A DNA stretch of 24,409 bases from a virus: positions 1 to 24,409 of IMG/VR virus record IMGVR_UViG_3300025728_000030. One strand, written 5' to 3'. The position numbers and the translations under genes were made by a program. The notes under the pieces are model-generated. The model saw only the letters and a program-made list of their open reading frames with translations. It had not been told where the DNA came from and made no database searches. This document shows, one piece after another, positions 15,236 to 22,931 of the stretch (within the stretch, counting starts at the first letter, position 1; the number at the start of each line of letters is the position of its first letter).

Positions 15236-15934
15236 TCAATGACCAGAGCCAGCCAGTTTGTTGAGCAGGCGTTCGGCCCGCTCCAGATCCTTTTTGCCAC
15301 CGCAGGCGTCGTGCAGGTCGATGGCTTTCTTCAGCAGGTCGATGCCGGCTGGCACTTGACCGGGTTGGCCGGGGCTCTCGTCTGTGATGCTTTCCAGCGT
15401 TGCGCGGCCCATGGCCAGGAACAGCTTGGCGCGGGCTTGATCCGGCATGTCTTCGGTGTCGGTCAATTCGGCAGCGCGTTGCAGGAAGGCCAGGTCGAAC
15501 GGCTCTCCGACCTTTTGCGCCTTGAGGGCAACGGTGGCGATTTCTTCCGCCACCAGGCAACCGGTTGTGCGCTCGAACCGGTCAGGCATGATCAGTTTGT
15601 ATTTCAGGACGTAGTCGGCAATGTCCAGAGCGCCGCTATAGTCTTCCGCATCTATGCGCCAGACCATGATGGTCGTCATCACGTCGTCTTGTGCACCTTG
15701 GCCACGCTCCAGCACGCCCTGCACATAGGGGATGTACTCGGGCAGTAACTGGCGTTTGAGCTCGGCTTTACCCTGGTTCGATTGCACCTGCTTCAGGCGT
15801 AGTCGGTCTTGCAGCAGTTGGTTGAGCTGATGCTCGTAAGCGGTGGCGCCGGCCATGGTTTGAGTGGGACTGGCCGCTGCCGCTTCGATGGCCGCATTGA
15901 CGCGCACAAAGTGGCGTCGGCATGGATTGGTCAT
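15236..15934 (-). CDS. M: Terminase small subunit M
   Basis: A 232-residue protein (P2 gpM: about 247) starting MTNPCRRHFVRVNAAIEAAA. It contains YEHQLNQLLQDRLRLKQVQS, then VMTTIMVWRIDAEDYSGALD and IADYVLKYKLIMPDRFERTT, which are highly typical of the family. The protein supplies the endonuclease/cos-recognition partner of the P-encoded ATPase. It starts 10 bp after the N stop. The C-terminal 50 residues (GIDLLKKAIDLHDACGGKKD) are a helical repeat-like end common to the family. Confidence 0.93.
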   Translation of the reverse strand: MTNPCRRHFVRVNAAIEAAAASPTQTMAGATAYEHQLNQLLQDRLRLKQVQSNQGKAELKRQLLPEYIPYVQGVLERGQGAQDDVMTTIMVWRIDAEDYSGALDIADYVLKYKLIMPDRFERTTGCLVAEEIATVALKAQKVGEPFDLAFLQRAAELTDTEDMPDQARAKLFLAMGRATLESITDESPGQPGQVPAGIDLLKKAIDLHDACGGKKDLERAERLLNKLAGSGH

Positions 15935-15944
15935 GGTGTTGGCC

Positions 15945-16952
15945 TCAACTCAAGGTGATGTTTTCGGCCATGGCTGCGCAGCCCAGATCTTCAATCACGT
16001 AGCTTTCGTTAACTGACTCATAGTTCTCGATGCGGTCGCGTTTTGCGTTGTCGACGACGGTGCGGCGGCGGGTGCCTTCCTGCCAGTAGATCGACAGGTT
16101 GTCGAGGCGAGTGACCATCAGGCTGTTCGGTGGGAAGTGCGGCACACGCACAGCTGGCAGGTTGCCCAGACGTTTCTGGCTGGTGACGATGTCAGCGGCC
16201 AGCATTTCGGTCGGCGCCTGTGTTTTGTTGATGATCGGGAAGTATTTATCGGCCAGTAGTTGCCGACCACAGATGACGACCAGGTCGGTGTCTTCTTGAT
16301 ACCAGGGATCGATGAACTCGTTGACCATGCTGACAATCAGGGCGTCGATGTTTTCGAAGTCCTTGCCGGCGCCGATTTCGATTTTGCCGCTGTCCGCCAC
16401 GACCTCGGCCATAACGCGAGCTTCGTTTTCGGTGCGCATTTTTTGCAACCAACCGATGTTGACGTCCTGCAGCAGCGGGTGGGTTGTCGGGTTCGACGTG
16501 GCGGCACGGCTGGTGCCGTTCCAGCCGATCATGATCCGGTTGAGTGCCTGAGCCTTGATGATCGCGTCACGGATGCGTGCCTGGAAATCCTTGAATTTTG
16601 CCCACTGATCCAGCTTCTGATAACGCAGCCCCGTGTCGAAGTTCGTTTGCGTGCAGGTGTACCCGCGATTGTCCAGGCTGCTCGGGTCACGGGGTTCGCG
16701 ATCCTTCACGGTGGTGTCGGTGGTGCTGGCAATAGTGCCGTCGATACCGATGCCGATCTTCTCGCCGGACTGCTCGGACACGCCGTAGATGTTGATCGAG
16801 CTGAGGAACGTGCTGGATTCTTGAATGCGGGTTTCCAGCGTCTGGGCAACGGTCGGCGCGGCGGTGAATTTGGTGGTGACATCGCTCACGCCGTGCAGTT
16901 GAGCGAGCTGCTGCAGGTAGGCGTTGAACAGAACGCGTGTGTCGTTACGCAT
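15945..16952 (-). CDS. N: Major capsid protein N
   Basis: A 335-residue protein (P2 gpN: about 357) starting MRNDTRVLFNAYLQQLAQLH, followed by the typical FTAAPTVAQTLETRIQESST and FLSSINIYGVSEQSGEKIGI. The region YQKLDQWAKFKDFQARIRDA and the C-terminal YYESVNESYVIED-type ending (ENYESVNESYVIEDLG) are conserved. The HK97-like fold is known for the family. An AAGGA 8 nt upstream supports the ATG at 16952. In P2 the O protease removes the first 31 residues of N; a similar cut is expected here. Confidence 0.95.
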   Translation of the reverse strand: MRNDTRVLFNAYLQQLAQLHGVSDVTTKFTAAPTVAQTLETRIQESSTFLSSINIYGVSEQSGEKIGIGIDGTIASTTDTTVKDREPRDPSSLDNRGYTCTQTNFDTGLRYQKLDQWAKFKDFQARIRDAIIKAQALNRIMIGWNGTSRAATSNPTTHPLLQDVNIGWLQKMRTENEARVMAEVVADSGKIEIGAGKDFENIDALIVSMVNEFIDPWYQEDTDLVVICGRQLLADKYFPIINKTQAPTEMLAADIVTSQKRLGNLPAVRVPHFPPNSLMVTRLDNLSIYWQEGTRRRTVVDNAKRDRIENYESVNESYVIEDLGCAAMAENITLS

Positions 16953-16996
16953 GGTGGTCGTCCTTGGTTATTCGGGGCTGTGGCGGGGGCTGACTA

Positions 16997-17827
16997 TCAG
17001 CAGTCAGTCACTACCGAGTTATCGCCGCCGGTTACCGGAGGGCGCGTTTTTTGATTGGGGTCTTGGGAGGTGGAGAGCTGGGTCTTCAGTTCAGTGAAGT
17101 CTTTGCTCAGTTGATCCAATCGAGTTTGCAGGCCTGTAGAAAACTTCTTTTCGGCAGCCATTTGCGCGGGCAGATCCTTGACGTGCTCGGCGACGGTTTC
17201 GACGGCTTGGCTGATTTGAGCGAACTCGCTCTCATCCTTGTTTTGCTTGCCGCTGAGCAGGTTTCTCACGGTGCTGAGCAGGTGAGCGCCGATGCTCGGT
17301 TTATCTTCGACTTCTTCGAATGTCAGCTCGGTTTCCAGCGCCTCGGTGAACATCGAGGTTGCGGAGTAGTGGCGATCCTTGAACGGGCTGACGTCCGGTT
17401 TCTGGGCCGAGAACGACAACACGTCGGTGCCGAGACTGGCGGGTGAATCGGTCACTCCGAGCCCCACGATATAAGCCTCACCGGTATCGGCGAAGCTGTC
17501 GTCGATTTCGATGGAGGTGTAGATCTTCTGTTTGGCTTTGTTCATGGCGATCAGGTCGGCCGTTGGTTCGACCTGGGCGAACAGGGCCAGTTTTTTTTGG
17601 CCGTTGATGTCCACTTCTTCGGTTTTCACGGCCAATACGTCGCCGTAGGCCTTGAATGGGCTGTCGGGTAGCAGACTGCGGAAATGCTCAAGCCAGATGC
17701 GTGCGCCGTAGGTGGACGGATTGAAGTTTTTCGCAGCCTGTTCCAGCCAGTTGCGTTTGATGGTGCGCTTGTCTGAGGTCGCTCCCTCGACGGCGACGCG
17801 GAACCAATTGCTGCGGAATTTCTTCAT
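16997..17827 (-). CDS. O: Capsid scaffold and maturation protease O
   Basis: A 276-residue protein (P2 gpO: about 284) starting MKKFRSNWFRVAVEGATSDK. The N-terminal half is the serine protease: D19, H48 (in IWLEHFRS) and S105 (in KIYTSIEI) line up with the Asp19/His48/Ser107 triad of P2. The C-terminal part, from about residue 170, is charged and helical with coiled-coil character (VRNLLSGKQNKDESEFAQIS, EHVKDLPAQMAAEKK) and acts as the scaffold. The frame is open to 18022, but AGAGG upstream and the family N-terminus support 17827. It heads the O-N-M-L-X operon, divergent from P. Confidence 0.93.
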   Translation of the reverse strand: MKKFRSNWFRVAVEGATSDKRTIKRNWLEQAAKNFNPSTYGARIWLEHFRSLLPDSPFKAYGDVLAVKTEEVDINGQKKLALFAQVEPTADLIAMNKAKQKIYTSIEIDDSFADTGEAYIVGLGVTDSPASLGTDVLSFSAQKPDVSPFKDRHYSATSMFTEALETELTFEEVEDKPSIGAHLLSTVRNLLSGKQNKDESEFAQISQAVETVAEHVKDLPAQMAAEKKFSTGLQTRLDQLSKDFTELKTQLSTSQDPNQKTRPPVTGGDNSVVTDC

Positions 17828-17913
17828 GGCGGGAAACCTCTTTGCTTGGGCGCTGAATACCTGCGATGAGGGGCATGGTCGTGACGCGCGCGAGTTGCGG
17901 CAATGAGGCGGGA

Positions 17914-17934
17914 CTGTGGCGAAGGGCGGTACAA
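17914..17934. promoter_or_regulatory. Probable late-activator site in the O/P divergent promoter region
   Basis: A dyad CTGTG-N11-TACAA centred at 17924, differing at two arm bases from the perfect FI copy. It lies between the divergent genes O (97 bp away) and P (36 bp to 17960, 57 bp to 17981). P2 has two divergent Ogr-dependent promoters here. Only one dyad is seen, so it may serve both directions, or one weaker site has been missed. No convincing -10 is visible on either side. Confidence 0.5.
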
Positions 17935-17959
17935 AAGGCGGCGCTATTGAGGCGCCGGC

Positions 17960-19738
17960 ATGGGCGGCAGCATCGCGGCCATGACTACGACCGCACTGTT
18001 GCCCATCGATCCACGCCGCCAATCCAAGTTTTTGTATTGGATGGGATGGCGCGTCTGCGAGATTGCCGAGGCCACAGGCGAAAAGGAAAAAACGCTACAC
18101 AGCTGGAAGGCTCGCGATGAGTGGGACCGGGCCGACAACGTCGAGCGAATCGGCGGGGCGCTGGAAGCGCGGTTGGTGCAGTTGATCCTCAAGGAGGGGA
18201 AAAGCGGCGGCGACTTCAAGGAGATCGATCTGCTGCACAGGCAGCTTGAGCGACAAGCACGCATTCAGCGCTTTCAGGGTGGCGGTACCGAAACTGACCT
18301 CAACCCGAATCTGGCGAAACGCAACGCCGGGCCGAAGAAAAAGGCCGTCAAAAACGAGATTGACGAAGACCAGATCGAGCTGCTGCGCGAAGCGTTCATC
18401 GATGGCTGTTTTGACTATCAGAAAGACTGGTACCGCGCCGGCAATCAGCGCACCCGCCTCATCCTCAAGAGCCGGCAGATCGGTGCGACGTACTACTTCG
18501 CCCGCGAGGCGTTCATCGATGCGCTGGACACCAGGCGCAACCAGATCTTTCTGTCGGCTTCGAAGAACCAGGCATACCTGTTCCGGGGCTACATTCAGGC
18601 GTTCTGCCGTGAGGTGATCGGCGTCGAGCTGACTGGCGATCCCATCGTTCTGCCCAACGGCGCCGAGCTGTTTTTCCTCGGCACCAACGCCCGCACTGCC
18701 CAGGGCTACCACGGCAATTTCTACTTCGACGAGTTCTTCTGGACGTTCAAGTTCGAGGAACTGAACAAGGTCGCCTCGGGCATGGCGATGCACAAGAAGT
18801 GGCGCAAGACCTACTTCTCCACGCCGTCGAGCATGGCTCATGAGGCGTACACGTTCTGGACGGGCGAGCGCTTCAACAAGGGCAAGCCGGCCGCGCAGCA
18901 AACGAAGGTGGACGTTTCCCACGGCGCGCTCCAGCAGGGGCGGTTTTGCGAGGATCGGCTGTGGCGGCAGATCGTCACGATTCTGGATGCGGAGCGGGGC
19001 GGTTGTGACCTGTTCGATATCGAGGAACTGCGCCGCGAATACAGCCCCGAGGCGTTCGCCAACCTGCTGATGTGCGAGTTCGTCGACGACGGCGCGAGCA
19101 TCTTTCCGCTGACCCTGTTGCAGTCGTGCATGGTGGACAGCTGGGTCGAGTGGGCCGAGGACTACAAACCCTTCGCCATGCGCCCGTTCGGCGATCGTCA
19201 GGTCTGGATTGGTTACGACCCGGCCGAGACGGGTGACTGTTCCGGCATGGTGGTGGTCGCGCCACCGCTGGTACCGGGCGGCAAGTTCCGCATCCTCGAA
19301 CGCCACCAGTTCCGTGGCATGGACTTCGCCGCGCAGGCTGCATTCATCAAGAGCGTCTGCGACCGCTACTGGGTGACGTACATCGGCATCGATGTCACCG
19401 GTCTGGGCAGCGGCGTGGCCCAGCTGGTGCGCCAATTCTTCCCGGCGGTGACCACCTTCAGTTATTCGCCCGAAGTCAAAACCCGCCTGGTACTCAAGGC
19501 CTATGACGTGATCCACAAAGGCCGGCTCGAATTCGATGCCGGCTGGACCGACATGGCCCAGTCGCTGATGGCCATCCGTAAAACCGTCACCGCCGGCGGA
19601 CGCCAGTACACCTACACCGCCGGCCGCAACGACAACACCGGCCACGCCGACCTGGCTTGGGCACTCTTTCACGCATTGCACCACGAACCGCTTGAGGGGC
19701 AGACCACTGCCAACACCGGGCGCATGGAGATTTACTGA
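17960..19738 (+). CDS. P: Terminase large subunit (ATPase and nuclease) P
   Basis: A 592-residue protein (P2 gpP: about 590) that drives DNA packaging and cuts cos. An N-terminal helix-turn-helix-like part (MGWRVCEIAEATGEKEKTLH, 28-47) precedes the ATPase domain with the atypical Walker A LKSRQIGAT (169-177) and Walker B NFYFDEFFW (253-261, D257/E258). The nuclease domain has acidic residues in WIGYDPAETGD, YIGIDVTGLGSG and GHADLAWALF. The ATG at 17960 has GAGG 7 nt upstream; the internal ATG at 17981 (MTTTALLPIDPRRQ) is nearer the P2 start and has no clear Shine-Dalgarno, so the true start is open. Its stop overlaps the portal start (TGATG). Confidence 0.95.
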   Translation: MGGSIAAMTTTALLPIDPRRQSKFLYWMGWRVCEIAEATGEKEKTLHSWKARDEWDRADNVERIGGALEARLVQLILKEGKSGGDFKEIDLLHRQLERQARIQRFQGGGTETDLNPNLAKRNAGPKKKAVKNEIDEDQIELLREAFIDGCFDYQKDWYRAGNQRTRLILKSRQIGATYYFAREAFIDALDTRRNQIFLSASKNQAYLFRGYIQAFCREVIGVELTGDPIVLPNGAELFFLGTNARTAQGYHGNFYFDEFFWTFKFEELNKVASGMAMHKKWRKTYFSTPSSMAHEAYTFWTGERFNKGKPAAQQTKVDVSHGALQQGRFCEDRLWRQIVTILDAERGGCDLFDIEELRREYSPEAFANLLMCEFVDDGASIFPLTLLQSCMVDSWVEWAEDYKPFAMRPFGDRQVWIGYDPAETGDCSGMVVVAPPLVPGGKFRILERHQFRGMDFAAQAAFIKSVCDRYWVTYIGIDVTGLGSGVAQLVRQFFPAVTTFSYSPEVKTRLVLKAYDVIHKGRLEFDAGWTDMAQSLMAIRKTVTAGGRQYTYTAGRNDNTGHADLAWALFHALHHEPLEGQTTANTGRMEIY

Positions 19739-20760
19739 TGACCGAACACCTCGCCAACCAAACGTTGCCCGCGACGACACCCGCCACTGGCGCGGGAACT
19801 CAGGTGTTTTCCTTCGGTGAGCCGACGCCGGTGCTGGGGGGGCGGGAGGTTTTCGATTATCTGGAGTGCTGGTTCAACGGGCGGTGGTATGAGCCGCCGC
19901 TGTCGCTGGATGGGCTGGCCCGGTCGGTGGGGGCGAGTGTGCACTTGCATTCCGGGTTGATGTTCAAGCGCAATTTGTTGAGCAAGACTTTTATCCCGCA
20001 TCCGCTGCTGTCGCGGGCTTCGTTTGAGCAGTTCGCGCTGGACTTCCTATGCCTGGGCAATGGGTACCTTGAGGGGCGTCGTTCGCGGTTGGGCGGGGTG
20101 CGCAAGCTGGAGACGCCGTTGGCCAAGTACATGCGCGCTGGGCCGGATGGGCAGTTTTACCAGATGCGGGGGTGGAAGGATGAACACGCCTTTGAACCGG
20201 ACAGTATTTTTCACCTGCGCGAGGCGGACCTGCATCAGGAGATTTATGGGTTGCCGGAGTGGATCAGTGCGTTGCAGTCGGCACTTCTCAACGAGTCGGC
20301 AACGCTGTTCCGGCGCAAGTATTACGAGAACGGGAGCCATGCGGGGTTTATCTTGTATATGACGGATGCGGCGCAGACTGAGGCGGATATTGATGCGTTG
20401 CGCAAGGCACTGAAAGAGTCGAAGGGGCCAGGTAATTTCAGGAATTTGTTCGTCTACTCGCCGACCGGTAAGAAGGACGGGATTCAGCTGATCCCGGTGA
20501 GCGAGGTCGCTGCGAAAGATGAGTTCAACTCGATCAAGAATCAGACTCGGGATGACGTGCTGGCGAGTCTGCGGATTCCGCCGCAGTTGATGGGCCTTGT
20601 TCCGCAGAACGCGGGTGGGTTTGGGTCGATTCGGGAGGCGGCGCAGATCTATGCGGCCAATGAACTGGAGCCTATACAGACGCGAATGACTCAGCTGAAC
20701 GACTGGCTGGGTGAAGAAATTATGAGATTCAAGCACTACGAAGTAGGTGGGGAGGCGTAA
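19738..20760 (+). CDS. Q: Portal protein Q
   Basis: A 340-residue portal protein (P2 gpQ: about 344). Family signatures are FSFGEPTPVLGGREVFDYLE near the start, HSGLMFKRNLLSKTFIPHPL, DFLCLGNGYLE, DLHQEIYGLPEWISALQSAL, and the C-terminal LRIPPQLMGLVPQNAGGFGS. Twelve copies form the ring through which DNA enters. The ATG overlaps the P stop. Nothing else on the + strand follows; the next gene is convergent, after about 110 bp that contain a stem-loop. This point marks the end of the structural region and the start of the accessory region. Confidence 0.95.
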   Translation: MTEHLANQTLPATTPATGAGTQVFSFGEPTPVLGGREVFDYLECWFNGRWYEPPLSLDGLARSVGASVHLHSGLMFKRNLLSKTFIPHPLLSRASFEQFALDFLCLGNGYLEGRRSRLGGVRKLETPLAKYMRAGPDGQFYQMRGWKDEHAFEPDSIFHLREADLHQEIYGLPEWISALQSALLNESATLFRRKYYENGSHAGFILYMTDAAQTEADIDALRKALKESKGPGNFRNLFVYSPTGKKDGIQLIPVSEVAAKDEFNSIKNQTRDDVLASLRIPPQLMGLVPQNAGGFGSIREAAQIYAANELEPIQTRMTQLNDWLGEEIMRFKHYEVGGEA

Positions 20761-20785
20761 AAATCCCCGCGTAGCAAACGAGGCG

Positions 20786-20813
20786 TCGGGCTGGTGGTGT
20801 AACACCAACCCGA
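20786..20813. repeat. Inverted repeat between portal and accessory operon
   Basis: Arms of 11 bp (20786-20796 and 20803-20813), matching at 10 positions, with a 6-bp spacer. There is no T-run on either strand, so it is a poor intrinsic terminator, though it lies between two convergent stop codons. In P2 the cos site is next to Q, so this could be part of a cos/packaging signal; I cannot identify a cos cleavage sequence. Confidence 0.45.
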
Positions 20814-20871
20814 TATCGAACTATTACGACTGTGAACTAATTAACGTGTACTGAACGATGGTATACAGCTG

Positions 20872-21864
20872 TCATTTGGCATCGTGGAAAATATCCTGAG
20901 CTTTTCCGGTCGCTACGTAGTCGGCGAGACCTTGAAGTCGTCGATAATATGCGAGGACGATTTTGATAGCCGATAGCGGATCTTCGCTGGCGAGATCAAG
21001 AATATGTGAAGTGCTGTCGTCTAGCCCAAATGCCTTACAAGTATCGTCCAATAATTCGACAAGTTCAGTGATATCTTGATCTGAAAGCGCAATGTCAGTG
21101 TCTGATTTACTAAGCCAGCCAAGGTTCTGAAGATAACTGTATGCTTTTTTGTAGGCTTCGCGAGCAGGGCTTCCATCATCGTTGATGCCGTTCACAAGTT
21201 CTCGAATCGAATCGGCAACATCACCATTCATGTAGAATTTTATTTCACCAGGAGATGCGTAGTCAATTTTCCGGATCGCAGCTCTATCTTCATTTGGTAT
21301 GTTTCTATAAAGCTCTTTGAAAAAGTTTACGGAGCTAAATCCGCCTCTCCAAGGATGCTTGTGAAATACAGCGTTAATTTTGTTGGTAGCCGCTTGGCCT
21401 GTGGCGCCAAGAAGCGCAAATCCGAGAGAGTAGCAATCCTGTACTAAGTCAGAGAATCGCCTTAAATCGCTAATTTCCCACTGGCCATCTATGTCTACTA
21501 CTTTGAAATCACTGTTTAAGCTTTCTTCTGCGTGTCCTGGGATAAACATACCTGGTTCAGGTAGAGCATCGGATGGGAGTACAGCTGAGCGTTTGGTTTC
21601 GAATTCTTCGCCAACACTTCCCCACACCTCTCCAAGCTCATATTTTCCCTTGTGGAGTTTGGTTACGGCATAATGCACATCAATTTTCTCGGCATATAAC
21701 TGCTTGAGGTGCTCAGTTTTTATTCTGGAAAAATAAAACTTAAATGCTGTTTTACCATCATCATAGTTAATTCCTAAATACTTGTCTCCGTTTTTTGCCT
21801 TCGCGAGCGCAATCAATGGAATATCATAGCTAAGCAATATTTTTTCTATCGTTAGCTTAGCCAT
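20872..21864 (-). CDS. Unrecognised accessory protein, second gene of a cargo pair
   Basis: A 330-residue protein starting MAKLTIEKILLSYDIPLIAL. GGAGG 6 nt before the ATG at 21864 strongly supports this start over an in-frame one at 21888. The first 100 residues look like a beta-rich domain (KNGDKYLGINYDDGKTAFKF YFSRI); the rest is mostly helical, ending in ILDLASEDPLSAIKIVLAYY. I see no signal peptide, membrane segment, Walker motif or nuclease motif, and do not recognise the family. The start overlaps the upstream gene by 8 nt (ATGGCTAA), so the two are coupled. The pair lies beyond the portal, where P2 carries tin/old and phiCTX its cytotoxin gene, so a cargo role in defence or host conversion is likely but unproven. 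Base composition is clearly more AT-rich than in the structural genes. Confidence 0.8.
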   Translation of the reverse strand: MAKLTIEKILLSYDIPLIALAKAKNGDKYLGINYDDGKTAFKFYFSRIKTEHLKQLYAEKIDVHYAVTKLHKGKYELGEVWGSVGEEFETKRSAVLPSDALPEPGMFIPGHAEESLNSDFKVVDIDGQWEISDLRRFSDLVQDCYSLGFALLGATGQAATNKINAVFHKHPWRGGFSSVNFFKELYRNIPNEDRAAIRKIDYASPGEIKFYMNGDVADSIRELVNGINDDGSPAREAYKKAYSYLQNLGWLSKSDTDIALSDQDITELVELLDDTCKAFGLDDSTSHILDLASEDPLSAIKIVLAYYRRLQGLADYVATGKAQDIFHDAK

Positions 21865-22321
21865 TAAGAGCCTCCACCTTCCCAGCAATAGCCGTCGGAT
21901 CGACCGAGCTATATGGCCACCAATTTACATGCGTGGGCTGGTCTTTATGCCATATACCGTAGGTTTTACTGAACGGCACCTCAACGGCATGAGTAAACTT
22001 CATTTTCACCATTCTCGGACTTTTCGCCGCGGCCCGACAGGCGGCCAGCGAAGTCATTAGAGATACAGATCTAGCTGAACACTCATCTGGATAATTATGT
22101 GTTGAAGAGCGTTTTCGCTGAGAGTCGAAATCGCTAGCGCTATGGCTGCCAGATCTCAAGAGCCTCCAAAGCGTGGGTTCGCTCGGCGCAGTTACCTTCG
22201 CTGGTGGGCAGCTATCAGGGAGGGGCTCGAGGAAGTCAAATCCATTTGTTGACATAAAGCGGTGTCCGATAGTGGCGTTGTGCTTGGCGCGCATTCTCAG
22301 CGACGATATAGAAAGCGTCAA
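21857..22321 (-). CDS. Unrecognised small accessory protein, first gene of the cargo pair
   Basis: Up to 154 residues from a TTG at 22321; in-frame ATGs at 22294 (MRAKHNATIGHRFMSTNG) and 22255 (MSTNGFDFLEPLPD) are alternatives and none has a good Shine-Dalgarno. The sequence has a proline-rich start (FLEPLPDSCPPAKVTAPSEP), a central DECSARSVSLMTSLAACRAA, and an end rich in aromatic residues (VNWWPYSSVDPTAIAG). I do not recognise a named domain. It overlaps the next gene by 8 nt and both should act together. The best ribosome-binding site upstream (AAGGAG, 22352-22347) leads instead to a four-codon reading frame, so the start is uncertain and a small frameshift in the 5' end cannot be excluded. 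Confidence 0.65.
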   Translation of the reverse strand: MTLSISSLRMRAKHNATIGHRFMSTNGFDFLEPLPDSCPPAKVTAPSEPTLWRLLRSGSHSASDFDSQRKRSSTHNYPDECSARSVSLMTSLAACRAAAKSPRMVKMKFTHAVEVPFSKTYGIWHKDQPTHVNWWPYSSVDPTAIAGKVEALNG

Positions 22322-22325
22322 AGTA

Positions 22326-22352
22326 TTAATTTTGACGCATCAATATCTCCTT
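22326..22352 (-). other. Strong Shine-Dalgarno followed by a four-codon ORF
   Basis: AAGGAG (22352-22347), a 6-nt spacer, then ATG CGT CAA AAT TAA (22340-22326). This is the best ribosome-binding site in the area, but its frame closes at once, five bases before the TTG of the accessory gene, which is in another frame. It may be a leader peptide coupling translation, or the trace of a lost start. Confidence 0.4.
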
Positions 22353-22931
22353 GATGTGCAACAATTTTTAACCTCAAGGCGCTGTCCAAATGCGAGCTCT
22401 GCGCTTTGACCGCTGCCTACATCGACTGCGGACATTATTCGCCATTCACTCTCGCGATTGATTTTGGTCCGATCGTTGTGCTCCTCCTCAACTCATGCAT
22501 CAGCACTACAAGCGACGTGCCAAGCTCGTCGATTATCGCTTGGCGCGCGCTGTCGTCCCCCCACCTCGCCCGCGGTACAAATAGGTCTTTTTTTCCGCAA
22601 TTCTGCGAAGGCTGAAGACAGTCACGGTGGGGCGTTGTCATGATAATTGTGTGGGGGGAGAAAGCCTGCGAATCCCTGCAAAGGACACGCCGGATTAGTC
22701 GTAGGGATTAGCGGCTGATCTACTACTTCGCTGAACAGTCAATTACCTATGAACGGGCTCAGCGTTAGATCTACTTAACAGTGTATCCCGAGGTGACAGT
22801 CTGGATAGAAATACTCAAGTGAAGGTTGGGGAGCGGCAGCTAAACTACAACGCATGTAGGCACTTCGGTTCGGATTGTCGACGTCATCAAGACACGTCGC
22901 CTTCGAGCCGAAGTGCATTGGCGGAGCACTA
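22353..22931. other. Intergenic stretch without a convincing gene
   Basis: About 580 bp between the cargo pair and the RHH gene. On the - strand a 68-codon frame (22641-22435) contains DDSARQAIIDELGTSLVVLM, which looks protein-like but has no Shine-Dalgarno; it may be a gene remnant. A nested inverted repeat lies at 22860-22916 (own entry). In phiCTX the cos site lies between attP and the cargo gene, so cos may be here, but no cos sequence was recognised. Nothing else is supported. Confidence 0.5.
22860..22916. repeat. Nested inverted repeat downstream of the RHH gene
   Basis: Outer arms of 13 bp (22860-22872 and 22904-22916) match at 12 positions, the exception being a possible G-U pair. 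Inside them are perfect 6-bp arms CGACGT (22879-22884) and ACGTCG (22894-22899) around a 9-base loop. The whole would form one long interrupted hairpin in RNA of either strand. It begins 15 bp past the RHH stop. No T-run follows, so it is not a standard terminator; a structured RNA, a 3'-end element or a packaging signal are all possible. Confidence 0.6.

Noticed and set aside
16260-17054. A 264-codon + strand frame opposite the capsid gene
   Set aside because: Antisense to N with no start signal; the protein looks like a reverse-strand shadow.
1-17827. The tail genes as an R-type pyocin (tailocin) cluster
   Set aside because: Portal, terminase, capsid, scaffold and head completion genes are all present and intact, so this is a phage and not a headless tailocin.
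18095-19780. A 561-codon - strand frame opposite the terminase gene
   Set aside because: It mirrors the GC-rich codons of P, has no family features and no start signal; such shadows are common in GC-rich DNA.
22435-22641. A 68-codon - strand frame between the cargo pair and the RHH gene
   Set aside because: Parts look protein-like, but there is no Shine-Dalgarno and no family match; kept only as a possible remnant in the intergenic entry.
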